A DNA stretch of 64,000 bases. It comes from Proteus alimentorum (GTDB lineage: Bacteria; Pseudomonadota; Gammaproteobacteria; Enterobacterales; Enterobacteriaceae). The stretch's first letter is position 1. Each line of letters starts with the position of its first letter. The position numbers and the translations under genes were made by a program. The notes below the pieces were generated by a model. The model had not been told where the DNA came from. It saw only the letters and a program-made list of their open reading frames with translations, and made no database searches. The stretch is taken from contig NZ_NBVR01000024.1 of assembly GCF_002607735.1 (NCBI RefSeq), forward strand, positions 186,001 through 250,000, in the 5' to 3' direction. This document shows positions 34,133 through 46,423 of the stretch, one piece after another.

Positions 34133-35511
34133 TCCCTCTGTCTTTAGAAAATATTGCACAAATTACCAAAGGCACATTGAGCCATATCGCTCAAAGCCAA
34201 GCAGATCAACTTATCATCAAATCGATTTCAACAGATAGCCGTAAAATTGATGAGGATTGCCTATTTATTGCATTAGCGGGTGAGCGTTTTGATGCTCATG
34301 ATTTTATTGCTGATGTAAAAGAAAAGGGCGCTGCTGCTGTTTTAGTTAATCGTGAAATCGATGTCGATTGTCCACAACTCATTGTGAAAGATACCCATCT
34401 CGCAATGGGTGAGATTGCAGCACATATTCGTTCGCTAAGTCACGCCAAGATTGTTGCGCTGACAGGTTCTTCCGGAAAAACCTCCGTTAAAGAGATGACG
34501 GCTTCTATTTTGCGTTACTGTGGCGAAACCTTATATACCCATGGCAATTTAAATAACGATATTGGCGTACCTTTAACGCTTTTTCGTTTAACACCTGAAC
34601 ACCGTTTTGCGGTTATTGAGTTAGGTGCAAACCATATCGGTGAAATCGCCTATACCGTAAATATGGTAAAACCAGATAGTGCATTGGTAAACAACCTCTT
34701 TTCTGCACACATTGAAGGTTTTGGCTCTCTAGAAGGTATTGCTCAGGCAAAAGGTGAAATCTTTACACACTTAAAAGAGCAAGGTACAGCCATTATTAAT
34801 CTTGATAGTAATGACTTACCTCTGTGGCAACATCATTTAAATGCGCGCCAAACACAATGGTCGTTCTCTTTATCAGCACAACGCAATGCAGATTTTTATC
34901 CTACTGAGATCGTTGTTAAGCAACTCACCACAAACTTCACCTTACACACACCAGAAGGTTGTGTGGACGTCACTCTTCCATTACCGGGTCGTCATAATAT
35001 TGCGAATGCTTTAGCCGCAAGTGCTCTTGCGCTATCTGCTGGGGCGACGCTTGCAGATATTCGCCTTGGCTTATCGACATTAAAAGCGGTACCGGGAAGA
35101 TTGTATCCTGTTGAATTAACGGCAGGGAAAATGGTGTTAGATGACACTTACAATGCGAACGATGGCTCGATGATTGCGGGTTTACAAGTGCTATCTCAAT
35201 TACCAGGATATAAAATTTTTGTTGCAGGGGATATGGCTGAATTAGGCAAAGATTCAGAAAAATGTCACCGCGATGTTGGTCGTTTTGCTCACAATGCAGG
35301 TATTGATAGTGTCTTTACTGTTGGGCATCACAGCCATTTTATTAGTGATGAAAATCAAGGTGGTCAGCATTTTACATTTAAAGCCGACTTACTTGCTCAA
35401 TTAATTCCATTATTACAGCAGCATGATGTTGTTTCAGTTTTAGTAAAAGGTTCACGAAGCTCCGCGATGGAAGATATCGTGAACGCATTAAAGGAGTGCT
35501 TTGAATGTTAG
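34129..35511 (+). CDS. murF: MurF, UDP-MurNAc-tripeptide--D-Ala-D-Ala ligase
   Basis: A 460-aa Mur ligase (E. coli 452 aa) that adds the D-Ala-D-Ala dipeptide. ATP loop [14 protein letters not shown], central [13 protein letters not shown] and [13 protein letters not shown] are diagnostic. Its ATG overlaps the murE stop by 4 nt (ATGA). Confidence 0.97.
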   Translation: MIPLSLENIAQITKGTLSHIAQSQADQLIIKSISTDSRKIDEDCLFIALAGERFDAHDFIADVKEKGAAAVLVNREIDVDCPQLIVKDTHLAMGEIAAHIRSLSHAKIVALTGSSGKTSVKEMTASILRYCGETLYTHGNLNNDIGVPLTLFRLTPEHRFAVIELGANHIGEIAYTVNMVKPDSALVNNLFSAHIEGFGSLEGIAQAKGEIFTHLKEQGTAIINLDSNDLPLWQHHLNARQTQWSFSLSAQRNADFYPTEIVVKQLTTNFTLHTPEGCVDVTLPLPGRHNIANALAASALALSAGATLADIRLGLSTLKAVPGRLYPVELTAGKMVLDDTYNANDGSMIAGLQVLSQLPGYKIFVAGDMAELGKDSEKCHRDVGRFAHNAGIDSVFTVGHHSHFISDENQGGQHFTFKADLLAQLIPLLQQHDVVSVLVKGSRSSAMEDIVNALKECFEC

Positions 35512-36587
35512 TTTGGCTAGCCGAATATTTGGTTAAATACCATACATTTTTTAATGTGTTTTCTTATCTGACATTCAGGGCGATTGTTGGTTTATTGACG
35601 GCATTAATTATTGCTTTGTGGATGGGGCCTCATCTCATCGCATGGTTACAAAAAATGCAAATTGGCCAAGTGGTTCGTAGTGAAGGCCCTGAGTCGCATT
35701 TTAGTAAACGTGGTACACCAACAATGGGCGGGATTATGATCCTGTTCTCTATCTCCATCTCTACACTATTATGGGCAAGATTAGACAATCCTTATGTTTG
35801 GTGTGTATTGCTGGTTTTAATTGGCTATGGCGTGATTGGTTTTGTTGATGATTATCGCAAAGTTGTTCGTAAAGATACCAAAGGCTTAATCGCACGTTGG
35901 AAATATTTCTGGCAATCCGTATTAGCACTTGTTGTGGCATTTAGTATGTATGCTATTGGTAAAGATACGCCAGCAACACAGTTAGTCGTGCCATTCTTTA
36001 AAGATGTCATGCCTCAATTGGGTATGCTTTACATCTTACTGGCTTATTTCGTTATTGTTGGAACAAGTAACGCGGTTAACTTAACCGATGGTTTAGATGG
36101 TTTAGCCATTATGCCAACCGTTTTTGTTGCTGCGGGTTTTGCATTAGTTGCATGGGCGACAGGTAACGTTAATTTTGCAAGCTACTTAAAAATTCCTTAC
36201 TTGATGCATGCGGGGGAATTGGTGATTGTCTGTACCGCTATCGTTGGTGCAGGCCTAGGTTTCCTCTGGTTTAATACTTATCCAGCTCAAGTTTTTATGG
36301 GCGATGTCGGCTCGCTTGCATTAGGTGGCGCATTAGGAACGATTGCGGTGTTATTACGTCAAGAATTCTTATTAGTCATTATGGGGGGGGTGTTTGTTGT
36401 TGAAACACTCTCTGTAATTTTACAAGTCGGCTCATTTAAGTTGCGTGGTCAACGTATTTTCCGTATGGCTCCAATTCATCACCATTATGAATTAAAAGGT
36501 TGGCCTGAGCCCCGTGTTATTGTCCGTTTCTGGATCATCTCACTGATGTTAGTGCTTATTGGTCTGGCGACATTAAAGGTACGTTAA
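35505..36587 (+). CDS. mraY: MraY, phospho-MurNAc-pentapeptide translocase
   Basis: A 360-aa polytopic inner-membrane enzyme (E. coli 360 aa) that makes lipid I. Family motifs: [10 protein letters not shown], the Asp-rich [18 protein letters not shown] and [15 protein letters not shown]. It overlaps murF by 7 nt. A run of eight G residues (36383-36390) encodes MGGVF near the C-terminus and could be slippage-prone, though the frame is intact here. Confidence 0.97.
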   Translation: MLVWLAEYLVKYHTFFNVFSYLTFRAIVGLLTALIIALWMGPHLIAWLQKMQIGQVVRSEGPESHFSKRGTPTMGGIMILFSISISTLLWARLDNPYVWCVLLVLIGYGVIGFVDDYRKVVRKDTKGLIARWKYFWQSVLALVVAFSMYAIGKDTPATQLVVPFFKDVMPQLGMLYILLAYFVIVGTSNAVNLTDGLDGLAIMPTVFVAAGFALVAWATGNVNFASYLKIPYLMHAGELVIVCTAIVGAGLGFLWFNTYPAQVFMGDVGSLALGGALGTIAVLLRQEFLLVIMGGVFVVETLSVILQVGSFKLRGQRIFRMAPIHHHYELKGWPEPRVIVRFWIISLMLVLIGLATLKVR

Positions 36588-36588
36588 G

Positions 36589-37899
36589 ATGGCAAATTAT
36601 CAGGGAAAAAAAGTGGTTGTTGTTGGGCTTGGTATAACAGGCCTTTCCTGCGTTGACTTTTTTATCCGCCAAGGTGTTACACCTAAGGTTATTGATACAC
36701 GCCAAAAACCAGGAGGCTTAGATAAGCTTCCTGCTGACGTTGAATATCATACAGGCAGTTTTCATCAAGCATGGCTTAACGATGCTGATCTCATTATCTC
36801 AAGTCCGGGTATTGCACTTTCGACACCTGAGCTTATTGAGGCAGCAAATCAGGGTGTTGAAATTGTTGGTGATATTGAACTGTTTTGCCGTGAAGCCAAA
36901 GCACCTATTGTCGCGATTACTGGCTCTAACGGTAAAAGCACAGTGACAACGCTGGTAGGTGAAATGGCCCGCGCGGAGGGTATTCGCGTTGGCGTCGGTG
37001 GCAATATCGGCGTTCCAGCTCTGACCCTATTAACCGAGCCTCATGATTTATATGTATTAGAGCTATCAAGCTTTCAACTCGAAACGACTTATAGCTTACA
37101 AGCCGCTGCTGCAACGGTGTTAAATATTAGCGAAGATCATATGAATCGCTATCCGTTAGGATTAGAGCAATACCGGGAAGCAAAACTGCGTATCTACGAT
37201 AATGCTAAAACCTGTATTTATAACGAAGATGATGCGTTAACACTACCGCTAGCAGGTAAAGATAATCGTTGTGTTAGTTTTGGTGTCGGACAAGGTGATT
37301 ATCAGCTTGATAATACGAACCGTATTTTAAAAGTGAAAGGTGAAAAAGTCCTTTCAACGGCTGAGATGTATCTTTCAGGACAGCATAACTATACCAATGC
37401 ATTAGCCGCATTAGCACTGGCTGATGCAGTGGGTCTTTCGCGTAAAGCTGCAACCGAGGTACTGAAAACGTATCACGGCCTTGCTCACCGTTTTCAATTA
37501 GTTTACTCACATCAAAATGTACGTTGGATAAATGATTCGAAAGCCACCAATGTGGGAAGCACCGAAGCAGCATTACGAGGACTCGAAGTTGAAGGCACAC
37601 TACATCTTTTATTAGGTGGTGATGGAAAATCGGCTGACTTCACTTCTTTATTGCCTTATATCAGCGGCACCAATATTCGTCTGTACTGTTTTGGACAAGA
37701 TGGACAAGCCTTGGCAAATCTACGACCAGATGTCTCTTTATTAACAGTGACAATGGAAGAAGCCATGCGAGCTTTAGCGCCCACTGTAAAATCAGGAGAT
37801 ATGGTGTTGCTTTCTCCTGCATGCGCAAGCTTAGATCAGTTTAAATGTTTTGAGCAGCGTGGGGATGAATTTGCACGTTTGGCAAGGGAGCTTGGCTGA
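36589..37899 (+). CDS. murD: MurD, UDP-MurNAc-L-Ala--D-Glu ligase
   Basis: A 436-aa Mur ligase (E. coli 438 aa). The N-terminal Rossmann motif [14 protein letters not shown] loop [23 protein letters not shown] and the C-terminal [13 protein letters not shown] are present. It starts one base after the mraY stop. Confidence 0.97.
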   Translation: MANYQGKKVVVVGLGITGLSCVDFFIRQGVTPKVIDTRQKPGGLDKLPADVEYHTGSFHQAWLNDADLIISSPGIALSTPELIEAANQGVEIVGDIELFCREAKAPIVAITGSNGKSTVTTLVGEMARAEGIRVGVGGNIGVPALTLLTEPHDLYVLELSSFQLETTYSLQAAAATVLNISEDHMNRYPLGLEQYREAKLRIYDNAKTCIYNEDDALTLPLAGKDNRCVSFGVGQGDYQLDNTNRILKVKGEKVLSTAEMYLSGQHNYTNALAALALADAVGLSRKAATEVLKTYHGLAHRFQLVYSHQNVRWINDSKATNVGSTEAALRGLEVEGTLHLLLGGDGKSADFTSLLPYISGTNIRLYCFGQDGQALANLRPDVSLLTVTMEEAMRALAPTVKSGDMVLLSPACASLDQFKCFEQRGDEFARLARELG

Positions 37900-39092
37900 T
37901 GAGCATATTCGCAATGCGAAGATTAAAACAGTGGCTAGTGGGTAGTTATCAAACTGAGAATACGGCATTTGTGCCGTATGATCGCGCTTTGCTCTGGTTT
38001 ACTTTCGGATTAGCGGTTGTCGGCTTTGTTATGGTGACATCAGCGTCAATGCCTGTTGGTCAACGTCTTGCAGAAGATCCTTTCTTATTTGCTAAACGTG
38101 ATGGTATCTATATCGTTGTCGCATTTTGTATTGCGTTAGTCACCATGCGTATCCCAATGGCAATTTGGCAACGTTATAGCAGCTTAATGTTGTTTGGTTC
38201 GATACTCCTTTTATTGGTGGTATTGGGAGTAGGGAGTTCCGTTAATGGTGCTTCACGCTGGATTGCTGTGGGGCCATTAAATTTCCAGCCTGCTGAATTA
38301 TCAAAACTAGCACTGTTTTGTTATCTATCGAGCTACTTAGTCCGAAAAGTTGAAGAAGTGAGAAATAACTTTTGGGGTTTCTGTAAGCCGATGGGCGTGA
38401 TGTTAGTACTGGCTGTTTTATTGTTATTACAACCAGACTTAGGAACCGTTGTAGTTTTATTCGTAACAACATTAGCGCTGTTATTTTTAGCGGGTGCTAA
38501 AATTTGGCAATTCTTAGCCATTATTGGTTCAGGAATTGCCGCTGTTGTTATGTTGATTATTGTTGAGCCTTACCGTGTTCGACGTATTACTTCTTTCTTA
38601 GAACCTTGGGAAGATCCATTTGGTAGCGGTTATCAGCTTACACAATCTCTAATGGCATTTGGTCGTGGCGATTTACTTGGACAAGGTTTAGGAAACTCAG
38701 TACAAAAACTAGAATATTTACCTGAGGCACATACCGACTTTATTTTCTCTATTCTTGCAGAAGAACTTGGTTATATCGGTGTGGTTTTGGTGCTTTTAAT
38801 GGTATTCTTCATCGCTTTTCGCGCGATGCAAATTGGACGACGTGCGCTGATCCTCGATCAACGTTTTTCAGGCTTTTTAGCTTGCTCTATCGGGATCTGG
38901 TTTACATTCCAATCATTGGTCAATGTAGGCGCAGCAGCGGGCATGTTACCCACAAAGGGATTAACCCTTCCTCTTATTAGTTACGGTGGTTCGAGCTTGA
39001 TTATTATGTCAACCGCCATCGTGATGTTATTACGAATTGATTATGAAACACGTCTAGCACAAGCTCAGGCGTTTGTAAGGAGCCCGAAATGA
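37899..39092 (+). CDS. ftsW: FtsW, septal peptidoglycan glycosyltransferase
   Basis: A 397-aa SEDS protein (E. coli 414 aa) with about ten membrane helices. Motifs: [46 protein letters not shown] and [10 protein letters not shown]. It polymerises glycan at the septum together with FtsI. It overlaps murD by one base and murG by four. Confidence 0.96.
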   Translation: MSIFAMRRLKQWLVGSYQTENTAFVPYDRALLWFTFGLAVVGFVMVTSASMPVGQRLAEDPFLFAKRDGIYIVVAFCIALVTMRIPMAIWQRYSSLMLFGSILLLLVVLGVGSSVNGASRWIAVGPLNFQPAELSKLALFCYLSSYLVRKVEEVRNNFWGFCKPMGVMLVLAVLLLLQPDLGTVVVLFVTTLALLFLAGAKIWQFLAIIGSGIAAVVMLIIVEPYRVRRITSFLEPWEDPFGSGYQLTQSLMAFGRGDLLGQGLGNSVQKLEYLPEAHTDFIFSILAEELGYIGVVLVLLMVFFIAFRAMQIGRRALILDQRFSGFLACSIGIWFTFQSLVNVGAAAGMLPTKGLTLPLISYGGSSLIIMSTAIVMLLRIDYETRLAQAQAFVRSPK

Positions 39093-40171
39093 GCGAGCGT
39101 AGACGCCGTTTAATGGTTATGGCTGGTGGTACTGGGGGACATGTATTCCCAGGACTGGCTGTTGCTCATTATCTACAATCTCAAGGTTGGGAAATTCGAT
39201 GGTTAGGAACGTCGGATAGAATGGAAGCCGATTTAGTCCCTAAGCACGGTATTGAAATTGAATTTATTCGCATTTCAGGTTTACGTGGTAAAGGTATTAA
39301 AGCGTTAATCGCAGCACCTATTCGTATTATTAAAGCGATTTTTCAAGCTCGTACCATTATGAAGCGCTATCAACCAGATGCTGTACTTGGTATGGGGGGA
39401 TATGTTTCAGGCCCCGGTGGTGTTGCTGCTTGGATGTGTGGGATCCCCGTTATTTTGCATGAGCAAAATGGTATTGCTGGATTAACCAATCGATGGTTAT
39501 CGAAAATTGCTAAACGTGTATTACAGGCTTTTCCGGGGGCATTTCCTAAAGCACCCGTTGTTGGAAATCCTGTTCGTGAAGACGTATTGGCACTTGAAGC
39601 ACCTTCAGTACGATTAAAAGAGAGAACAGGGCCTGTTCGTGTACTGATTATTGGGGGTAGCCAAGGTGCTAGAATTTTAAATCACACCTTACCTGTAGTT
39701 GCAGGTTTACTAGGTGAACATGTTACAATCTGGCATCAAGCAGGAAAAGGTGGCGAAAGTGATACAAAAACACGCTATCAGAACGAATTAGCAAAAAATT
39801 CAGTTAAATCTGAATATAAAGTTACTGAATTTATTGATGATATAGCGCAAGCTTACCAATGGGCTGATGTTGTTGTGTGTCGTTCGGGGGCATTAACGGT
39901 CAGCGAAATTGCCGCAGCGGGATTACCCGCTATTTTTGTTCCTTTCCAGCACAAAGATAGACAGCAATATTGGAATGCACTGCCGCTAGAAAAAGCGGGT
40001 GCTGCGCGAATTATCGAACAAAATGATTTAACGCCAGAAGTCATTGCACAAACCCTGAAAAATTGGGATAGAGAAACCTTGTTAGCGATGGCAGAGAAAG
40101 CAAAAAGCGTTGCGATTACGGATGCCACAGAGCGCGTAGCAAATGTGATAATCGAAGTGGCAAAAAAATAA
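39089..40171 (+). CDS. murG: MurG, lipid II synthase (GlcNAc transferase)
   Basis: A 360-aa peripheral-membrane glycosyltransferase (E. coli 355 aa) that adds GlcNAc to lipid I. The glycine-rich motif [16 protein letters not shown] is N-terminal, followed by [21 protein letters not shown], a [10 protein letters not shown] loop and a UDP-GlcNAc-binding [14 protein letters not shown]. Confidence 0.97.
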   Translation: MSERRRRLMVMAGGTGGHVFPGLAVAHYLQSQGWEIRWLGTSDRMEADLVPKHGIEIEFIRISGLRGKGIKALIAAPIRIIKAIFQARTIMKRYQPDAVLGMGGYVSGPGGVAAWMCGIPVILHEQNGIAGLTNRWLSKIAKRVLQAFPGAFPKAPVVGNPVREDVLALEAPSVRLKERTGPVRVLIIGGSQGARILNHTLPVVAGLLGEHVTIWHQAGKGGESDTKTRYQNELAKNSVKSEYKVTEFIDDIAQAYQWADVVVCRSGALTVSEIAAAGLPAIFVPFQHKDRQQYWNALPLEKAGAARIIEQNDLTPEVIAQTLKNWDRETLLAMAEKAKSVAITDATERVANVIIEVAKK

Positions 40172-40212
40172 ACGTAACTTGTAACCATTAACTTAGAGTG
40201 AAGAAGTAAATA

Positions 40213-41676
40213 GTGAATACACAACAACTGGCAAAATTAAGATCGTTTGTGCCTGAAATGAGAAAAGTTAAGCATATTCACTTTATCGGCATCGGTGGTG
40301 CGGGTATGGGTGGGATTGCTGAAGTGCTGGCTAACGAAGGTTATGAAATCAGCGGTTCTGATTTAGCACCAAACGTAGTCACACAACAGCTCGTTGCCTT
40401 AGGCGCGACAGTCTATTTTAATCATCGCCCTGAAAATATTCGTGGTGCAAGTGTTGTTGTGGTTTCGACAGCAATCAGTGCTGAAAACCCTGAGATTATT
40501 GCAGCAAGAGAAGCGCGTATCCCAGTTATTCGTCGTGCTGAAATGTTGGCTGAATTGATGCGTTATCGTCATGGTGTTGCGATTGCTGGAACACATGGTA
40601 AAACGACAACAACAGCGATGATTTCAAATATTTATGGACAAGCGGGTTTAGATCCTACTTTTGTTAATGGTGGGCTTGTTAAATCGGCTGGCACGCATGC
40701 TCGCTTAGGTTGCAGTCGTTATTTAATTGCTGAAGCTGATGAAAGCGATGCATCATTTTTACATTTACAACCCATGGTTGCTGTCGTTACGAATATCGAA
40801 GCAGACCATATGGACACATATCACGGTAATTTTGACAATCTAAAAGAGACCTTTATTACCTTTTTGCACAATTTACCTTTCTATGGTCGTGCAGTGATGT
40901 GTCTGGATGACGATGTCATTCGTTCGATTATTCCTAAAGTGGGTCGTTATATTACGACTTATGGCTTTAGTGAAGATGCCGATGTTCGTATTACGCATTA
41001 TGAACAAAAAGGGGCTCAGGGTTTTTTCACTATTTCTCGTGAAGGTATGCCTGATTTACAAGTTGTATTAAATGCACCCGGTCGCCATAACGCATTGAAT
41101 GCGACAGCTGCGGTTGCTGTCGCCACAGAAGAAGGCATTGCTGACGAACATATTTTAGCTGCATTACTTAACTTCCAAGGTACTGGACGTCGTTTTGATT
41201 TCTTAGGTAACTACGGTCTTGAGCATGTTAATGGTCAAGAAGGTGAAGTGATGCTAGTGGATGATTATGGTCATCATCCAACAGAAGTTGATGCAACGAT
41301 TAAAGCGGCGAGAGCAGGATGGCCAGATAAACGTCTAGTGATGATTTTCCAACCTCATCGCTATACACGTACTCGTGATTTATATGAAGACTTTGCCACT
41401 GTTCTCAATCAGGTTGATATTTTATTATTAACAGATGTTTATTCTGCAGGGGAGGCGCCTATTGCAGGTGCTGATAGTCGCTCACTTTGTCGAACAATTC
41501 GCCAACGTGGGAAGCTAGATCCTATCTGGGTTTCTGATGTGGCTAATATCTCATCAATATTAGCGGGTGTATTAACAGATAATGATCTTGTTTTAGTTCA
41601 AGGTGCTGGAAATATTGGTAAAATAGCGCGTCGCTTAGCAGATACGAAGTTACAGCCATCTTTCAGCGAGGATTAA
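40213..41676 (+). CDS. murC: MurC, UDP-MurNAc--L-Ala ligase
   Basis: A 487-aa Mur ligase (E. coli 491 aa) starting at GTG 40213; the N-terminus [16 protein letters not shown] aligns with E. coli. Motifs: [18 protein letters not shown] loop [23 protein letters not shown] and [10 protein letters not shown]. It comes 41 nt after murG. In E. coli the next gene is ddlB; here it is a 118-aa orphan. Confidence 0.97.
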   Translation: MNTQQLAKLRSFVPEMRKVKHIHFIGIGGAGMGGIAEVLANEGYEISGSDLAPNVVTQQLVALGATVYFNHRPENIRGASVVVVSTAISAENPEIIAAREARIPVIRRAEMLAELMRYRHGVAIAGTHGKTTTTAMISNIYGQAGLDPTFVNGGLVKSAGTHARLGCSRYLIAEADESDASFLHLQPMVAVVTNIEADHMDTYHGNFDNLKETFITFLHNLPFYGRAVMCLDDDVIRSIIPKVGRYITTYGFSEDADVRITHYEQKGAQGFFTISREGMPDLQVVLNAPGRHNALNATAAVAVATEEGIADEHILAALLNFQGTGRRFDFLGNYGLEHVNGQEGEVMLVDDYGHHPTEVDATIKAARAGWPDKRLVMIFQPHRYTRTRDLYEDFATVLNQVDILLLTDVYSAGEAPIAGADSRSLCRTIRQRGKLDPIWVSDVANISSILAGVLTDNDLVLVQGAGNIGKIARRLADTKLQPSFSED

Positions 41677-41681
41677 GACGG

Positions 41682-42038
41682 ATGTTTGAGCAAGTGAACA
41701 TCATTTATGGTGAAATGGTCAATAAAATAACTGTAATGATGGAGTGTTATGAGAAAAATAACACTATATTAGCGAAAAAAATGATCGAGAATTCGCTTGC
41801 TCAAATCTATGTCGAGAAAAAATTTCAGTTAAAAAGTAAGAAAAACGCAGAAAAATTCGCAATTTCTTCTTTTAAAGTAAATAATTCTCAACAGATTGAA
41901 CAATTTAGTGATTTAATTATCAAACCTAAAGGTGTTCATAAAGTATATATATGTAGGAAAAGTATTAATCGCTGGAATATCGGACAAAAGGATGGGCGAT
42001 TCTCTTGTTTAAACGTTGCTCAGGAGTTAGCAGGTTAA
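41682..42038 (+). CDS. Unknown 118-aa protein in the ddlB position
   Basis: I do not recognise this protein. It sits 5 nt after murC and ends 1 nt before ftsQ, exactly where ddlB (about 306 aa) lies in E. coli, and has none of the ATP-grasp motifs of D-Ala-D-Ala ligase. It is rich in Lys, Ile and Asn, with two Cys in the C-terminal half (YICRKS and FSCLNV), no signal peptide and no membrane helix. The first half looks helical ([16 protein letters not shown]). The tight spacing on both sides argues that it is translated. The codon use looks more AT-rich than its neighbours. No clear Shine-Dalgarno precedes it; AAGACGG is the best candidate. Confidence 0.65.
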   Translation: MFEQVNIIYGEMVNKITVMMECYEKNNTILAKKMIENSLAQIYVEKKFQLKSKKNAEKFAISSFKVNNSQQIEQFSDLIIKPKGVHKVYICRKSINRWNIGQKDGRFSCLNVAQELAG

Positions 42039-42039
42039 T

Positions 42040-42825
42040 ATGTCACAAGCAGCGCTAAATATAAAAGAACACAAAGAGAAGCAACATTCTGACAGACCGA
42101 GTAATGGTACTTATTTATCAGGATTAATCTTTTTCTTATGTGTAATTGCCACCATCATTTGGGGTGGGATACAAGTGGTTAACTGGATGAAAGACGCAAA
42201 TCGTCTGCCAATCTCAAAACTTGTATTAACGGGCGAGCGACATTACACAACGAATGATGATGTGCGTCAGGCCATTTTGTCTTTAGGACAGCCGGGCACA
42301 TTTATGACACAGGATGTGAATATCATTCAGCAACAAATTGAACGCATGCCATGGATTAGGCAAGTCACTGTTCGTAAACAGTGGCCTGATGAACTTAAAA
42401 TCCATCTGGTAGAGTATGTTCCTTTTACCCGTTGGAATGACACTTACTTTCTTGATAAAGAAGGGCGCGTTTTCAGCCTGCCAACGCAGTTGGAAAACAA
42501 AGGAAGTTATCCTTTGTTATATGGCCCTCAAGGAAGCGAAAAAATGGTGTTATCAGGTTATGTGGCAATGAGAGATCAGCTTCTTGCAAGTAACTTGAAT
42601 TTAAAAGCAGCGTCAATGTCTGCCCGTCAAGGATGGCAATTAGTTTTAGACAATGATGTCCGATTGGAGTTAGGTCGTAAGGATAACGAAAAACGGATCG
42701 CTCGCTTTATTGAGTTGTATCCGATACTGCAACAACAAACAGATAAACGGGTTGATTACGTGGATCTGCGTTATGACAGTGGTGGTGCAGTCGGATGGGC
42801 TCCTTTATTACTTGAGAATGAATAA
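42040..42825 (+). CDS. ftsQ: FtsQ, divisome subunit (C-terminal tail in another frame)
   Basis: A 261-aa bitopic membrane protein (E. coli 276 aa). The N-terminus MSQAALN matches E. coli. One helix lies near residues 25-48, followed by a POTRA domain ([19 protein letters not shown]) and a beta domain ending in [13 protein letters not shown]. It scaffolds FtsL and FtsB. The frame stops at 42825, but the +1 frame continues 17 codons to a TAA overlapping the ftsA ATG and ends in KAEQ, resembling the E. coli C-terminus. A frameshift of a dispensable tail is likely. Confidence 0.94.
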   Translation: MSQAALNIKEHKEKQHSDRPSNGTYLSGLIFFLCVIATIIWGGIQVVNWMKDANRLPISKLVLTGERHYTTNDDVRQAILSLGQPGTFMTQDVNIIQQQIERMPWIRQVTVRKQWPDELKIHLVEYVPFTRWNDTYFLDKEGRVFSLPTQLENKGSYPLLYGPQGSEKMVLSGYVAMRDQLLASNLNLKAASMSARQGWQLVLDNDVRLELGRKDNEKRIARFIELYPILQQQTDKRVDYVDLRYDSGGAVGWAPLLLENE

Positions 42826-42870
42826 ACAAGACGTGGCAGATGACACGATGAAGGCGAAGGCAGAACAATA

Positions 42871-44127
42871 ATGATCAAAGCGACGGACAGAAAATTAGTA
42901 GTTGGTCTTGAGATTGGTACGGCCAAAGTAGCCACCCTTGTCGGTGAGATCCTGCCTGATGGTGTAGTGAATATTATCGGGGTGGGAAGTTGTCCATCTC
43001 GGGGCATGGATAAAGGTGGCGTTAATGATCTCGAATCCGTCGTAAAATGTGTACAACGGGCGGTAGATCAAGCTGAGTTGATGGCTGACTGTCAAATATC
43101 GTCAGTATATTTGGCGTTATCAGGCAAGCATATCAGTTGCCAAAATGAGATTGGTATGGTGCCAATTTCAGAAGAAGAAGTGACACAAGATGATGTTGAT
43201 AGCGTGGTTCATACTGCGAAATCCGTCAAAGTAAAAGATGAACACCGTGTTTTACACGTTATACCGCAAGAGTATGCCATTGATTATCAAGAAGGGATCA
43301 AAAACCCAGTTGGATTATCGGGCGTGCGTATGCAGGCTAAAGTTCATTTAATTACCTGCCATAACGATATGGCAAAGAATATTGTAAAAGCAGTTGAACG
43401 CTGTGGGTTAAAAGTGGATCAACTGATTTTTGCGGGACTCGCTTCAAGTTTCGCTGTATTAACAGAAGATGAACGTGAATTAGGTGTGTGTGTTGTTGAT
43501 ATTGGTGGCGGTACAATGGATATCGCTATTTATACCGGTGGAGCATTAAGACATACCCGCGTTATTCCTTATGCAGGCAATGTTGTAACCAGTGATATCG
43601 CCTACGCGTTTGGCACTCCGCCAAATGATGCTGAAGCAATCAAAGTTCGCCATGGTTGTGCATTAGGATCTTTAGTTGGTAAAGATGAAAATGTCGAAGT
43701 TCCAAGTGTCGGAGGCAGACCACCAAGAAGTCTGCAACGACAAACTCTTGCTGAGGTGATTGAGCCTCGTTATACCGAACTGCTCAATCTTGTTAATGAA
43801 GAGATTTTAAAAGTTCAAGAACAGTTACGCCAGCAAGGGATTAAGCATCATTTAGCCGCAGGTATCGTGCTAACAGGTGGTGCTGCACAGATTGATGGAC
43901 TTGTTGAATGTGCTCAACGTGTTTTCCACACGCAAGTACGGATCGGTAAACCGTTAAATATTACCGGGCTAACAGATTATGCGCAGGATCCCTACTACTC
44001 AACAGCGGTTGGGCTCTTGCATTACGGTAAAGAATCTCACTTTGGTGAGGAAACTGAAACCGAAAAACGCTCAGCTGTCGGTGGTTTATTTAAGAAACTC
44101 ACTGGTTGGCTAAAAAGAGAGTTTTAA
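42871..44127 (+). CDS. ftsA: FtsA, actin-like FtsZ membrane anchor
   Basis: A 418-aa protein (E. coli 420 aa). Actin-fold phosphate motifs GLEIGTAKVA and DIGGGTMDIA, an SHS2/1C domain between them and a C-terminal amphipathic helix (GWLKRE). It tethers FtsZ to the membrane and recruits later division proteins. It precedes ftsZ by 70 nt. Confidence 0.97.
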   Translation: MIKATDRKLVVGLEIGTAKVATLVGEILPDGVVNIIGVGSCPSRGMDKGGVNDLESVVKCVQRAVDQAELMADCQISSVYLALSGKHISCQNEIGMVPISEEEVTQDDVDSVVHTAKSVKVKDEHRVLHVIPQEYAIDYQEGIKNPVGLSGVRMQAKVHLITCHNDMAKNIVKAVERCGLKVDQLIFAGLASSFAVLTEDERELGVCVVDIGGGTMDIAIYTGGALRHTRVIPYAGNVVTSDIAYAFGTPPNDAEAIKVRHGCALGSLVGKDENVEVPSVGGRPPRSLQRQTLAEVIEPRYTELLNLVNEEILKVQEQLRQQGIKHHLAAGIVLTGGAAQIDGLVECAQRVFHTQVRIGKPLNITGLTDYAQDPYYSTAVGLLHYGKESHFGEETETEKRSAVGGLFKKLTGWLKREF

Positions 44128-44197
44128 TAATCAGACAAATTTAAAAAGAGGTCGTTTGAGCAAGCGGCCCTGAGAAGGCACAAAACGGAGAGAAATT

Positions 44198-45364
44198 ATG
44201 TTTGAACCTATGGAATTAACCAACGATGCGGTGATCAAAGTCATCGGCGTTGGTGGCGGCGGCGGTAATGCGGTTGAGCACATGGTTCGTGAACGTATTG
44301 AAGGCGTAGATTTCTTTGCAGTCAATACGGATGCTCAAGCGCTACGTAAAACAGCGGTTGGACAGACTATCCAAATTGGTAATGCCATTACGAAAGGCTT
44401 AGGTGCAGGTGCAAATCCTGAAGTAGGTCGTAATGCAGCAGAGGAAGACCGTGAAGGGTTACGTGCAGCACTTGAAGGTGCTGATATGGTCTTTATCGCA
44501 GCCGGTATGGGCGGTGGTACGGGTACTGGTGCTGCGCCTGTTGTTGCAGAAGTGGCTAAAGAATTAGGCATTTTGACCGTTGCTGTAGTGACTAAGCCTT
44601 TTAATTTTGAAGGCAAAAAACGTATGGCATTTGCGGAACAAGGTATTACTGAGTTATCAAAACATGTTGACTCATTAATCACTATTCCAAATGACAAGTT
44701 ATTAAAAGTATTGGGTCGTGGAATTTCATTATTAGATGCGTTTGGCGCAGCGAATGATGTATTAAAAGGCGCAGTTCAAGGTATCGCTGAGCTAATCACT
44801 CGCCCAGGTTTAATGAACGTTGACTTTGCTGACGTAAGAACTGTGATGTCTGAAATGGGTTATGCCATGATGGGATCGGGTGCTGCGAAAGGCGAAGATC
44901 GTGCTGAAGAAGCCGCTGAAATGGCGATTTCAAGTCCATTACTGGAAGATATCGACTTATCTGGCGCGCGTGGTGTGTTAGTCAACATCACTGCAGGCTT
45001 TGACTTACGTCTTGATGAATTTGAAACAGTGGGTAATACCATTCGTGCATTTGCATCAGATAATGCGACTGTGGTTATCGGTACATCCCTTGACCCAGAA
45101 ATGAATGATGAATTGCGTGTGACTGTGGTTGCAACAGGTATTGGTATGGACAAACGTCCAGAAATTACGCTGGTAACTAATAAACAGAATCAGCAAAGCG
45201 CAATGGAGAATCGTTACCAGCAAATGCAAAATAGCATGTCTTCTTTCTCTGCTGTAGAAGAAAGCAAACCTGCTGCAAAAGCCGTTAATGAACAATCTAC
45301 TCAGGCAAACAAAGAACCGGATTATTTAGATATCCCTGCGTTCCTGAGAAAACAGGCTGATTAA
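44198..45364 (+). CDS. ftsZ: FtsZ, tubulin-like division GTPase
   Basis: A 388-aa protein (E. coli 383 aa). The GTP-binding signature [21 protein letters not shown] near the N-terminus, the T7 catalytic loop [11 protein letters not shown] and the conserved C-terminal peptide [14 protein letters not shown] that binds FtsA and ZipA are present. It forms the Z ring at midcell. Confidence 0.98.
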   Translation: MFEPMELTNDAVIKVIGVGGGGGNAVEHMVRERIEGVDFFAVNTDAQALRKTAVGQTIQIGNAITKGLGAGANPEVGRNAAEEDREGLRAALEGADMVFIAAGMGGGTGTGAAPVVAEVAKELGILTVAVVTKPFNFEGKKRMAFAEQGITELSKHVDSLITIPNDKLLKVLGRGISLLDAFGAANDVLKGAVQGIAELITRPGLMNVDFADVRTVMSEMGYAMMGSGAAKGEDRAEEAAEMAISSPLLEDIDLSGARGVLVNITAGFDLRLDEFETVGNTIRAFASDNATVVIGTSLDPEMNDELRVTVVATGIGMDKRPEITLVTNKQNQQSAMENRYQQMQNSMSSFSAVEESKPAAKAVNEQSTQANKEPDYLDIPAFLRKQAD

Positions 45365-45404
45365 TCGCCAAAAAGATTGGCATCTCCGCTTTTTGTGCTA
45401 AACT

Positions 45405-46380
<976 letters not shown>

Positions 46381-46395
46381 TTCCTGCGAAGGAAA

Positions 46396-46423
46396 GAACG
46401 TTAATTATCTCTAATTAACGTTC
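46396..46423. terminator. Bidirectional hairpin between lpxC and the dciA-like gene
   Basis: Perfect 11-bp arms GAACGTTAATT/AATTAACGTTC with a 6-nt loop between two convergent genes; it includes the stop codon of the minus-strand gene. There is no clear T-tract on either side. Confidence 0.6.
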
